NCBI GenBank assembly: GCA_903959905.1
Contig: CAJBYO010000090.1
Span: forward strand, 1-64,000
Origin: an uncultured Bacteroidales bacterium
GTDB taxonomy: Bacteria; Bacteroidota; Bacteroidia; Bacteroidales; FEN-979
Reading direction: 5' to 3'
Length of the DNA: 64,000 nucleotides
Shown here: in pieces, positions 7,034-14,801 of the stretch
Layout: every line of letters begins with the position of its first letter
Numbering within the stretch: the first letter of the stretch is position 1
Made by a program: the position numbers and the translations under genes
The notes under the pieces: model-generated
What the model was told of the DNA's origin: nothing
The model's database searches: none
The model's input: the letters and a program-made list of their open reading frames with translations, nothing else

Positions 7034-9454
7034 ATGAAAAGAGCCAGTACCCTTCTCACGGCTTTGCTATTGCCATTTCTGACGATGGCGAGTGAAGCAA
7101 ATCTTGTAATTCCTGACGGAATTCGCGACCAGTCAATCCTTTATTGGGGCTTCTTAATCACCCTTGCAGGGTTTTTATTCGGACTGTTCCAGTTCCTCAA
7201 GGTAAAAAAAATAGGTGCACACAAATCCATGCTGGATGTTGCACAGGTTATTTTTGAAACAGCAAAAACTTATCTTATTCAACAGGGAAAGTTCCTGATG
7301 ATTTTGTTTGCCTTCATCGGAGCTGCAGTGGCGTTTTATTACGGATGGCTCTCTGAACCCAGTTTCGGGATCGGCGGCGTACTGATGATCCTGGGATGGG
7401 CCGTTATCGGCATCCTTGGCTCTTATACAGTTGCATGGTTCGGGATCAGGATGAACACCCTCGCCAATGCCCGTATGGCATTTGCCTCCCTGGAAAGGAA
7501 ACCTATCAAACTGCTCAACATCCCACTCAACGCCGGGATGAGCATCGGTGTAGTGCTGATCTCGCTTGAGCTGATCATGATGCTGATCATCCTGATGTTT
7601 GTTCCGGGCGAATATGCCGGGGCAAGTTTCATCGGGTTTGCCATCGGTGAATCACTGGGCGCATCAGCACTGAGAATCGCAGGCGGTATCTTCACGAAGA
7701 TCGCCGATATCGGTTCCGACCTCATGAAAGTTATTTTCAAGATCGGCGAAGATGACCCGAGAAACCCGGGTACGATTGCCGACTGTGTTGGCGACAACGC
7801 CGGCGACAGCGTTGGCCCTACCGCCGACGGATTTGAAACTTACGGCGTTACCGGAGTTGCACTGATCTCTTTCATCATCCTGGCAGTGGCCGACGTCAAC
7901 CTGCAGGTACAGTTGCTCACATGGATTTTTGTGATGCGTATTTTCATGATCATCACCTCCATCGTGTCATTCTGGATCAACGGTGCCATCAGCAAAGCCC
8001 TCTACAGCAATGTTGACGATCTTGATTTCGAAAAACCGCTCACCGCCCTGGTGTGGATCACCTCCCTGCTGTCCATCGCTGTTACCTTTGTGATCAGCTA
8101 CCTCACCATCAGCGATCTGCCGAACAACCTGTGGATCACCTTATCTGTTATCATCAGCGCCGGAACTCTTGGAGCTGCCCTGATCCCCGAGTTCACCAAG
8201 CTTTTCACAAGCCCCAAATCAACCCATGTCAATGAGGTTGTTGTGGCTTCCCAGGAAGGCGGCGCTTCACTGAATATCCTTTCAGGACTTGTTGCCGGTA
8301 ATTTCAGCGCTTTCTGGCAGGGTATGGTATTCTTCCTGCTGATGTTCGTTGCCTACTGGGCCAGCACTTTCGGACTTGGTGCCTTCATGATCTATCCGTC
8401 TATTTTCGCCTTCGGGCTTGTTGCTTTCGGTATGCTTGGCATGGGCCCGGTTACCATTGCTGTTGACAGCTACGGTCCGGTTACCGACAATGCCCAGTCC
8501 ATCTATGAACTGTCGCTGATTGAAGAAATCCCCGGCATCTCTGCAGAAATTGAACGCGATTTCGGCTTCAAACCCGACTTTGAAAAATCCAAACATTATC
8601 TTGAGGCCAACGACGGTGCCGGAAACACCTTCAAGGCAACAGCCAAGCCCGTTCTGATCGGAACCGCTGTTGTTGGCGCCACCACCATGATCTTTTCCCT
8701 GATCCTGGTGATCAAGAAATCACTCGGCATTGAGCCAGAACAGGTACTCAACCTGCTGAACCCCTATACCATCCTGGGCTTCCTTCTCGGCGGCGCAGTT
8801 ATCTACTGGTTCAGCGGTGCTTCCATCCAGGCAGTGACCACCGGTGCCAGCAGGGCTGTTGCCTACATCAAGGAAAACATCAACCTTGACCCGAACGCTC
8901 CTAAAAAAGCCGACACCGCCAAGTCAAAAGAGGTGGTTCAGATATGTACCGTTTACGCACAGAAAGGCATGTTGAACATTTTCATTGCCATTTTCTCCTT
9001 TGCGCTGGCATTTGCGTTTTTATCATCCCCTACCGGGCTGACTGACGACATGGGCCCTGCAGAAAAACTCAATTATGCCCTGCCGGTATCTTTGTTTGTC
9101 AGCTATCTGATCTCCATCGCCTTCTTCGGTTTGTACCAGGCTATTTTCATGGCCAACGCCGGCGGCGCATGGGACAATGCCAAAAAAGTGATTGAGGTTG
9201 ACATGAAAGAAAAAGGCACCGACCTTCACGCCGCCTCCGTGGTGGGTGATACCGTTGGCGACCCCTTCAAGGATACCTCCTCTGTAGCCATGAACCCGAT
9301 CATCAAGTTCACCACCCTGTTCGGACTTCTGGCCATGGAAATTGCCCTTTCAGTGCACTTCAGGCCTTTTGCACATTATATCGGGTTGGCTTTCTTTGCC
9401 GTTGCCCTCTATTTTGTGTATCGGTCATTTTATAAAATGCGTATTAAAGACTAA
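7034..9454 (+). CDS. hppA: Membrane-bound ion-pumping pyrophosphatase, divergent type
   Basis: Polytopic inner-membrane pump coupling pyrophosphate hydrolysis to H+ (or Na+) export. At 806 residues it is longer than most bacterial members. The active-site core is clear: EDDPRNPGTIADCVGDNAGD, followed near the C-terminus by VVGDTVGDPFKDTSSVAMNP. The usual D-x7-K-x-E signature is altered. From Asp225 there are only six residues to Lys232, and the Glu position is Ile. The K+-dependence site in GNTFKATAK carries Lys534, as in K+-independent enzymes. The N-terminus has a signal-like first helix. A strong terminator follows. I read it as an evolutionarily divergent mPPase; ion specificity is not decidable here. 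Confidence 0.9.
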   Translation: MKRASTLLTALLLPFLTMASEANLVIPDGIRDQSILYWGFLITLAGFLFGLFQFLKVKKIGAHKSMLDVAQVIFETAKTYLIQQGKFLMILFAFIGAAVAFYYGWLSEPSFGIGGVLMILGWAVIGILGSYTVAWFGIRMNTLANARMAFASLERKPIKLLNIPLNAGMSIGVVLISLELIMMLIILMFVPGEYAGASFIGFAIGESLGASALRIAGGIFTKIADIGSDLMKVIFKIGEDDPRNPGTIADCVGDNAGDSVGPTADGFETYGVTGVALISFIILAVADVNLQVQLLTWIFVMRIFMIITSIVSFWINGAISKALYSNVDDLDFEKPLTALVWITSLLSIAVTFVISYLTISDLPNNLWITLSVIISAGTLGAALIPEFTKLFTSPKSTHVNEVVVASQEGGASLNILSGLVAGNFSAFWQGMVFFLLMFVAYWASTFGLGAFMIYPSIFAFGLVAFGMLGMGPVTIAVDSYGPVTDNAQSIYELSLIEEIPGISAEIERDFGFKPDFEKSKHYLEANDGAGNTFKATAKPVLIGTAVVGATTMIFSLILVIKKSLGIEPEQVLNLLNPYTILGFLLGGAVIYWFSGASIQAVTTGASRAVAYIKENINLDPNAPKKADTAKSKEVVQICTVYAQKGMLNIFIAIFSFALAFAFLSSPTGLTDDMGPAEKLNYALPVSLFVSYLISIAFFGLYQAIFMANAGGAWDNAKKVIEVDMKEKGTDLHAASVVGDTVGDPFKDTSSVAMNPIIKFTTLFGLLAMEIALSVHFRPFAHYIGLAFFAVALYFVYRSFYKMRIKD

Positions 9455-9476
9455 CTTTCACCTACTTGCAAAAAAG

Positions 9477-9510
9477 GGCTGCGGGAATGTTTCTCGCAGC
9501 CTATTTTTTT
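9477..9510 (+). terminator. Intrinsic terminator after hppA
   Basis: An 11-bp stem, GGCTGCGGGAA paired with TTCTCGCAGCC (one mismatch), has a 3-nt loop and is followed by TATTTTTTT. It sits 22 bp after the hppA stop. Confidence 0.85.
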
Positions 9511-9566
9511 GGTGACGGGTGACGGGTGACGCGTGACAGGTGACGGGTGACGGGTGACGCGTGACG
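9511..9566. repeat. GTGACGG-family heptamer array (8 units)
   Basis: The order is GGTGACG three times, CGTGACA, GGTGACG three times, CGTGACG. This is a 28-bp higher-order repeat of four heptamers, present twice. The same unit types recur at 35482-35577 (reverse orientation), 48647-48688 and 62602-62664. Confidence 0.92.
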
Positions 9567-9594
9567 AGAGGGTTGTATAAATAATAAAATTTCA

Positions 9595-9622
9595 GGCAAC
9601 CTTTCGTGAGTCTTGTGTTAAC
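9595..9622 (+). promoter_or_regulatory. Putative ECF-type promoter of the sigma-factor gene
   Basis: GGCAACC (9595-9601), a 15-bp spacer and GTTAAC (9617-9622). The same -35-like word with a 15-16-bp spacer precedes the two T9SS genes at 12062 and 14802. The expected transcript start lies about 20 nt before the sigma gene, consistent with autoregulation. Confidence 0.55.
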
Positions 9623-9645
9623 TTTATGCAGGATAATATTTACCC

Positions 9646-10227
9646 GTGGAGGAAGATCTGATTAAAAAGGCCATTGCAAGAGATACCGGCGCCATTGAAG
9701 CGTTATACGACCGGCATGCCCCTGCATTGCTCAGCGTTTGTTTCAGGTATTGCGGCAACCGCGACGATGCGGAGGACATCCTTCACGATGCCTTTATTAA
9801 AATCATTCAGAAAATTGACACATTCCGTATCCGCACCGAGGGAACAATGGAGGCCTGGATGCGGCGGATCGTGGTGAATACCGCCCTGAATTTTTTGCGC
9901 GACCGGCAGAAAGAGAAATTCTTCGTTGACATTGACCCCCTCCTTGAGAAGATCGACCAGCCGGAGGAAGAGGTGTATGCAGAGGAAATTTACCACCAGG
10001 TCGACCGTGAAAAGATCATGGAACTGATCTGCGAACTGCCGGCCGGTTACCGCACAGTTTTCAACCTGTATGTTTTTGAACAGTACGGGCACAGGGAGAT
10101 TGCAGAAGCGCTCGGGTGCTCAGAAAATACATCAAAATCCCAGCTTTCAAAAGCACGTGCCCTGCTAAGAAAAAAAATGAATTTACTGGTTAATGCCAAA
10201 CCATTGCCAAGCTATGAAAAAGTATAA
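9646..10227 (+). CDS. ECF-subfamily RNA polymerase sigma factor
   Basis: A 193-residue sigma-70 family protein with only regions 2 and 4. Region 2 covers about residues 10-90 (ALYDRHAPALLSVCFRYCGN, DAEDILHDAFIKI). Region 4 covers about 125-180 (LPAGYRTVFNLYVFEQYGHR, helix-turn-helix GCSENTSKSQLSKARALLRK). The start is a GTG; no upstream ATG is in frame. The stop overlaps the next gene by 14 bp, the normal coupling of an ECF sigma factor with its membrane regulator. Targets are inferred to include itself and the two downstream T9SS proteins from the shared promoter-like motif. Confidence 0.92.
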   Translation: MEEDLIKKAIARDTGAIEALYDRHAPALLSVCFRYCGNRDDAEDILHDAFIKIIQKIDTFRIRTEGTMEAWMRRIVVNTALNFLRDRQKEKFFVDIDPLLEKIDQPEEEVYAEEIYHQVDREKIMELICELPAGYRTVFNLYVFEQYGHREIAEALGCSENTSKSQLSKARALLRKKMNLLVNAKPLPSYEKV

Positions 10228-11722
10228 TCACCCAATTGATGATCTGTTCAGGGAGGCCCTGGAGGATCACCAGATCAAGCCTTCGGATGCTGCCAGGGCA
10301 GCATTCCTCAAAGAGGCCGGGGAAATTCCCCGCAAAAACAACAACGGGTCAAAGCCACTGATCCTCTCTGTCCTTTTACTGGCATTGCTTGGCGCCGGCC
10401 TGCTCATCTGGGCGGTTTCCACTGATAAATTCACCACCGGAACCATTATCAAGGCCTCTGATAATGATCATAAGGTGATTGCATCAACAATAAAACCAGA
10501 CAACAAAACAACCACTCCTCAACAAGCAAAAACTGTCAAATCATCCGGGAACGACGATGGTCAAACCAGGCAAACGTCAGCTCAACCGGCTCCTGCAATA
10601 AAACACGAACCACAAAAATCAGCCCCGCTCTCCTCATCCGGTAATCAATCCGGGACGCACCCTTTAAAACATACATCAACAGCCACGAACCCCGGCATCA
10701 CAGGGAAAACAACACTGCCCGTACAGTCCCAACAGGTTAATTCCCAGGAATCGCACACTCCCGTCAATAATAAATCCATGCCGGATCCGGCTGTTGCTTC
10801 AGCCCCAGGGATGGCGGATGCAACTGTACAACCCGGACTGGTTTCGGCTGGGACGGAGGAGAAAACGGCGGTTGCTCCAATTCCGGGTCAGGAACCTGCT
10901 CCGGACATGGAAACAGCTGTAAACCAATTAAATCAACCTGATACGACAAAACCTGCACCCAAAGCAGATTCAACAATAACCCCGCAAGCACCGGTGAATG
11001 AAAAGGTAAAAGAGCATTACCGGAAACAGCATGCGCTGATCCCGTCCATCGGCATATACTATGCGCCGGAATGGATGTTCAACACCCTGGAAGGATCAAA
11101 GTTTGTCAACAATTTCGGCGTGGAGGGCACCTTTCGCTTCGGCAGTTTCTCCGTGCGCACGGGTGCCGGTTTATCCATCGCGAAAGGCACCAATGAATTA
11201 ATCGTAGCGTACAATGAATTCCTGGGGGCATACAGCAAACTTGATTCCATGAGCTTTACCTGGAACAACCCTACCCAGCAGTACATCCCGAAATACTTCA
11301 TGTCAAGCCAGAGTGTTTGGGACAGCCTGATGCGGCTTGATCATGCCAAAGTGGTAAAACGGTATACCTACCTGCAGATCCCCCTGATCATGGGTTATGA
11401 TTTCTGGGAAGGTGAAAGAATTTCCATGGGTGTTCGCATGGGGCCCGTGATGTCGGTGCTGCTGGCAACAAAACAACTGTCGGCGGAATATGACGCCGGA
11501 AAAAACAGGATTGTCAGCATCAATGATATTGCACCCGGCCAGGTGAGCCTGAACTGGCAAGTGATGGCGGGGCTTAACACGTCGTTTCTCCTGACGAAGG
11601 AGCTGCGGTTTGAGGTTGAGCCGTGGGTGAAGTACTATTTTAATTCGGTATATGAAAAGCCGGTGAACAATGCCAAGCCGTGGTCGGTTGGGGTGCGGAT
11701 GGCGTTTGGGATTAGACTGTAG
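10214..11722 (+). CDS. Single-pass membrane protein with C-terminal outer-membrane barrel (putative anti-sigma/OMP fusion)
   Basis: The start is set at the ATG at 10214 (MKKYNHPIDDLFREAL), overlapping the sigma gene. An earlier in-frame ATG at 10193 adds seven unlikely residues. Three parts are visible. A cytoplasmic segment of about 50 residues has a size and place suited to bind the sigma factor. One transmembrane helix follows (ILSVLLLALLGAGLLIWAV, about residues 54-72). A Pro/Thr/Gln-rich low-complexity linker of roughly 190 residues comes next. The last 230 residues look like an outer-membrane beta-barrel (ALIPSIGIYYAPEWMF to VGVRMAFGIRL, ending in an aromatic/hydrophobic strand). The anti-sigma role is inferred from gene order and topology; no classic anti-sigma motif was recognised. 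Confidence 0.7.
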   Translation: MKKYNHPIDDLFREALEDHQIKPSDAARAAFLKEAGEIPRKNNNGSKPLILSVLLLALLGAGLLIWAVSTDKFTTGTIIKASDNDHKVIASTIKPDNKTTTPQQAKTVKSSGNDDGQTRQTSAQPAPAIKHEPQKSAPLSSSGNQSGTHPLKHTSTATNPGITGKTTLPVQSQQVNSQESHTPVNNKSMPDPAVASAPGMADATVQPGLVSAGTEEKTAVAPIPGQEPAPDMETAVNQLNQPDTTKPAPKADSTITPQAPVNEKVKEHYRKQHALIPSIGIYYAPEWMFNTLEGSKFVNNFGVEGTFRFGSFSVRTGAGLSIAKGTNELIVAYNEFLGAYSKLDSMSFTWNNPTQQYIPKYFMSSQSVWDSLMRLDHAKVVKRYTYLQIPLIMGYDFWEGERISMGVRMGPVMSVLLATKQLSAEYDAGKNRIVSINDIAPGQVSLNWQVMAGLNTSFLLTKELRFEVEPWVKYYFNSVYEKPVNNAKPWSVGVRMAFGIRL

Positions 11723-11747
11723 GTTGGGGTGCTATTTGTGGAAATAT

Positions 11748-11875
11748 TTCTCGCAGATTTGCGCAGAAAAAAAACGCAGATTAGAGCAGATTAAAAAATG
11801 AAAATATTTGAAGACATCCATATTATATTTGATCTGCGAAAATCTGCGAGAACAATCTGCGAAAATCTGCGAGAA
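11748..11875. repeat. Imperfect inverted repeat of TCTGCGA units
   Basis: The left arm 11748-11792 contains CTCGCAGATTTGCGCAGA. The right arm 11831-11875 is built from repeated AATCTGCGA units. The two can pair over about 45 bases with a 38-nt loop. It lies just after the putative anti-sigma/OMP gene and may end its transcript. Confidence 0.75.
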
Positions 11876-11889
11876 AAAAAAATAATTCA

Positions 11890-11917
11890 GGCAACCAATT
11901 CAACATCCCGGGTTATA
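11890..11917 (+). promoter_or_regulatory. Putative ECF-type promoter upstream of the first PKD/T9SS gene
   Basis: GGCAACC (11890-11896), a 15-bp spacer and GTTATA (11912-11917). Spacing is identical to the motif before the sigma gene. Confidence 0.5.
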
Positions 11918-11954
11918 ACTACAACAAACATCCGGAACCAGGTTCTTTTAAAAG

Positions 11955-12008
11955 AATGAACACAATGAATACAATGCATGGAATGCAAACAATGTAAATA
12001 ATGCAGGA
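11955..12008. repeat. Nonamer array (6 units, AATG core)
   Basis: Six in-phase 9-bp units: AATGAACAC, AATGAATAC, AATGCATGG, AATGCAAAC, AATGTAAAT, AATGCAGGA. Only AATG is fixed. Confidence 0.85.
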
Positions 12009-12061
12009 TTGCTTCGGTAAAATATTAAAAACTAATTATTCAATTAAATAAACCACTTATT

Positions 12062-14584
12062 ATGAAAAAACTACTTCTTCCGATTTTGCTTCTTCTGCTG
12101 GTGCTCCCGGCGATATCGCAAAACATTGGGCATGTTAGCGGATACGTTACAGAACTTGGAACGGGAAATCCGATTGCCAACCAGGCAGTGACCATTTCAA
12201 ACGACACCTCAGGCGGTTGGTTTTACAATCATACCGTTTACACTTTTGCAGACGGATACTATGTTGATACGATTCCTTTTCCGAACAACACTGCCGGAAA
12301 CATCTATGTTCGCACCTTCGACTGCCAGAACAACATGCACCAGGCAGTACTTGCATTTATGCCATCGAACGTCAATTTTACCGTTAATTTCTCGATTTGC
12401 TACAACAACACTCCATGCAGTGCGTATTTCTATTCAAGCCAGTCACAGCCGCTTGATGTGCAGTTCACCGATGCCTCCACCGGCGGCGGAACAGATCGGC
12501 AGTGGGACTTTGGTGACGGAACAACCTCCACGCAGATGAACCCCGTACATCATTACAGCGCTCCGGGTTATTACAATGTTTCACTGGCCATCGGTGCACT
12601 GGGAACCCCCTGTTACAACACAATAATACAAACAATCAACGTATGGGATACCGTTGTTGCAAGTGGTTGCCAGGCTTCATTTATCGCATTTCCCGACAGC
12701 AACAATCTTTCAAGCACCTATCAGTTCATCAGTCAGTCAACCGGCAACATAAACGCATGGTCATGGAATTTCGGTGATCCGGCCAGTGGTACAAACAACA
12801 CATCCACTCTTGAAAATCCCACACATACTTATTCAGCACCAGGCACGTATACAGCATGCCTCACAGTTCACGGAGCCGACACCAGCTGCTATGACATGAC
12901 ATGCAACACCATTGCCGTTGCTGCCGGTGGCGGATGCAATGCGCTGTTTACCTATTATGGCGATACGCTGAATACATCAAACACCGTTCATTTTACCGAC
13001 CTGTCAACCTCAGGCCCAGGCTCCATTAACAAATGGGTCTGGAACTTCGGCGACGGAACTGTTCAAGCCATTGCATTCCCCGGAAACCCGAATGTTCAAC
13101 ACACCTACGTCGTGGCTGGCACCTATAATGTATGCCTGTCAATCTATTCCAACGACAGCACCTGTTACGACTCATTCTGTCAACTCGTTACTGCAGGGAA
13201 CTTCACACCTTGCCAGGCTGCCTTCACCTATTATTCCGACTCTACCGGTTCCGGAAACACGATTCATTTCATTGACCAGTCATCAGGGAATATTGTCAGC
13301 TGGAACTGGGATTTTGGCGACGGAACAGTTTCCGTGGAACAAAACCCGGTGCATACCTATGGATCAAGCGGATATTTCATGGTAACCCTTACTGTTGGAA
13401 GCCCGAACCAGTCATGTTTCAGCACAATTGCAGATACAATCACGGCCGGAGGCGGCTCAGGTTGCCAGGCTTACTTCTCCTACGCCACCAGCCCGGCACC
13501 CGGAAATAAAGTGGTTACCTTCACCGACCTTTCATCGGGCAGTCCTACCGCATGGTTATGGAGTTTCGGCGACGGAACATCCGGTAACGTTCAGAACCCT
13601 GTTCACACCTACGCAGCTCCTGGTAGTTACACAGTTTGCCTCACCATCAGCGGCAACAACTGCACCAGCACGTTCTGCAAGGACGTTCTGGTTCCTGACA
13701 GCACCAGTTACCAACAGGTTTACGGACAGGTATTTGCAGGCAATTTCCCGTTAACCATGGGACTCGCCATGATCTTCTCCATGGATACTGTGCCCAATGC
13801 ACAGCCCTATGTAGCAGTTTGTCCGATTGATTCAGTGGGTGTTTATTATTTCACCCAGGTTCCTGACGGAAGCTACTATATCATGGCCATCCCGTTTGAT
13901 ACAAACGGTTACCTGCCCACCTACTACGGAAATACCATCAGCTGGGAACTTGCAACCCTTATCACCCTTGGAACGCCAAACAACCCATACAACATCAACC
14001 TCGTTGCCCCCGGCATGATGAGCCCGGGACCGGGTTCCACCTCAGGCCAGATCAACACCGGCGACGTGGCCAATGCAATGCTCGACAAGATCAACATGAT
14101 TCTGATGAACGAACAGGGCACTGCAATCGGATACGCAAAGGTTTCAACCGCAGGGGTTTTCAGCTTCCCATCCCTGGCCTATGGCACCTATTATCTCCAT
14201 GCTGAAATGCCCGGCGTGACCAGCGATATGATCAAGATCACCCTTACACCCGAGAAACCGCATGCAGATGTTGTGATGACATTTTCAGGTCACAGCATCC
14301 TCGGAATCAGGGATGAGGTTATGCTGGCAAACGAATGGTCCGTTTATCCCAACCCCGTTGTTGACAACCTGACCATCAGCGTTGACATGAAAAAGGAAAC
14401 CACTGCAGAAATAGGAATTTACAACATGGCAGGGGTGATGGTTACACGCATGCCGGTTACCCTGAATTCAGGAAACAACAGCATAAGGGTTTCAACTGCA
14501 TCCTTGCCGGTGGGAGTTTACACCATGCAGGTGAGATCAGCTGAAGGCCTGATCATGACCTCCAGGATTGTAAAGACCAGGTAA
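12062..14584 (+). CDS. Secreted multi-PKD protein with T9SS sorting domain
   Basis: 840 residues. The signal peptide is residues 1-19 (MKKLLLPILLLLLVLPAIS). A carboxypeptidase-regulatory-like beta sandwich covers about 22-115. Five PKD domains follow at about 118-195, 200-290, 292-380, 382-460 and 466-548, each with a DFGD/NFGD/SFGD core and a HTY/HHY strand. Most start with a Cys and hold further Cys pairs, so disulfides are likely. Two more regulatory-like modules follow (about 550-750), then a type A sorting domain from about residue 758 (VYPNPVVDNLTISV to the SRIVKTR end). It should be exported by Sec, moved over the outer membrane by T9SS and attached or released. Function is probably adhesive or structural. 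It is paralogous in its C-terminal third to the next gene. Confidence 0.85.
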   Translation: MKKLLLPILLLLLVLPAISQNIGHVSGYVTELGTGNPIANQAVTISNDTSGGWFYNHTVYTFADGYYVDTIPFPNNTAGNIYVRTFDCQNNMHQAVLAFMPSNVNFTVNFSICYNNTPCSAYFYSSQSQPLDVQFTDASTGGGTDRQWDFGDGTTSTQMNPVHHYSAPGYYNVSLAIGALGTPCYNTIIQTINVWDTVVASGCQASFIAFPDSNNLSSTYQFISQSTGNINAWSWNFGDPASGTNNTSTLENPTHTYSAPGTYTACLTVHGADTSCYDMTCNTIAVAAGGGCNALFTYYGDTLNTSNTVHFTDLSTSGPGSINKWVWNFGDGTVQAIAFPGNPNVQHTYVVAGTYNVCLSIYSNDSTCYDSFCQLVTAGNFTPCQAAFTYYSDSTGSGNTIHFIDQSSGNIVSWNWDFGDGTVSVEQNPVHTYGSSGYFMVTLTVGSPNQSCFSTIADTITAGGGSGCQAYFSYATSPAPGNKVVTFTDLSSGSPTAWLWSFGDGTSGNVQNPVHTYAAPGSYTVCLTISGNNCTSTFCKDVLVPDSTSYQQVYGQVFAGNFPLTMGLAMIFSMDTVPNAQPYVAVCPIDSVGVYYFTQVPDGSYYIMAIPFDTNGYLPTYYGNTISWELATLITLGTPNNPYNINLVAPGMMSPGPGSTSGQINTGDVANAMLDKINMILMNEQGTAIGYAKVSTAGVFSFPSLAYGTYYLHAEMPGVTSDMIKITLTPEKPHADVVMTFSGHSILGIRDEVMLANEWSVYPNPVVDNLTISVDMKKETTAEIGIYNMAGVMVTRMPVTLNSGNNSIRVSTASLPVGVYTMQVRSAEGLIMTSRIVKTR

Positions 14585-14602
14585 TACCGGTTTAAAATGA
14601 AC

Positions 14603-14638
14603 AAAAAACGCCGTTCTCTATTTGGAACGGCGTTTTTT
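14603..14638 (+). terminator. Intrinsic terminator after the first PKD/T9SS gene
   Basis: A perfect 14-bp inverted repeat pairs AAAAAACGCCGTTC (14603-14616) with GAACGGCGTTTTTT (14625-14638), with an 8-nt loop and a U-rich 3' side. Confidence 0.92.
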
Positions 14639-14712
14639 ATATTATCTTTATCCCTGGTATATAGGTGGTTGTTTAATTTTCACCCTGCCATGATAAAAAA
14701 AAGAACCAAGCG

Positions 14713-14741
14713 GGCAACCTTCTAAGTATCACAGGGTCTTA
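14713..14741 (+). promoter_or_regulatory. Putative ECF-type promoter upstream of the second giant T9SS gene
   Basis: GGCAACC (14713-14719), a 16-bp spacer and GTCTTA (14736-14741). It lies about 60 bp before the ATG and after the terminator of the previous gene, so the two T9SS genes appear to be separate transcripts with similar control. Confidence 0.5.
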
Positions 14742-14801
14742 TTTGTAAATACCAAAAATATTCTCTCCGTTCTGTAGTGTTTTCCTTCAACATCAGATCC
14801 C

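Larger units (their letters stand above)
11723..12061. other. Intergenic region with hairpin repeat, ECF-like promoter and 9-bp array
   Basis: About 340 bp without a gene. It contains an inverted repeat (11748-11875), the GGCAACC promoter-like motif (11890-11917) and a nonamer array (11955-12008). The transcript from the motif would have a leader of roughly 135 nt that includes the array. Confidence 0.6.

Noticed and set aside
9511-9566. Iterons of a replication origin
   Set aside because: No Rep gene or DnaA boxes are nearby, and the same units occur beside unrelated genes at three other places.
10764-11301. Minus-strand frames opposite the anti-sigma/OMP gene
   Set aside because: Low-complexity shadows of the Pro/Thr-rich linker and barrel on the opposite strand; no start context.
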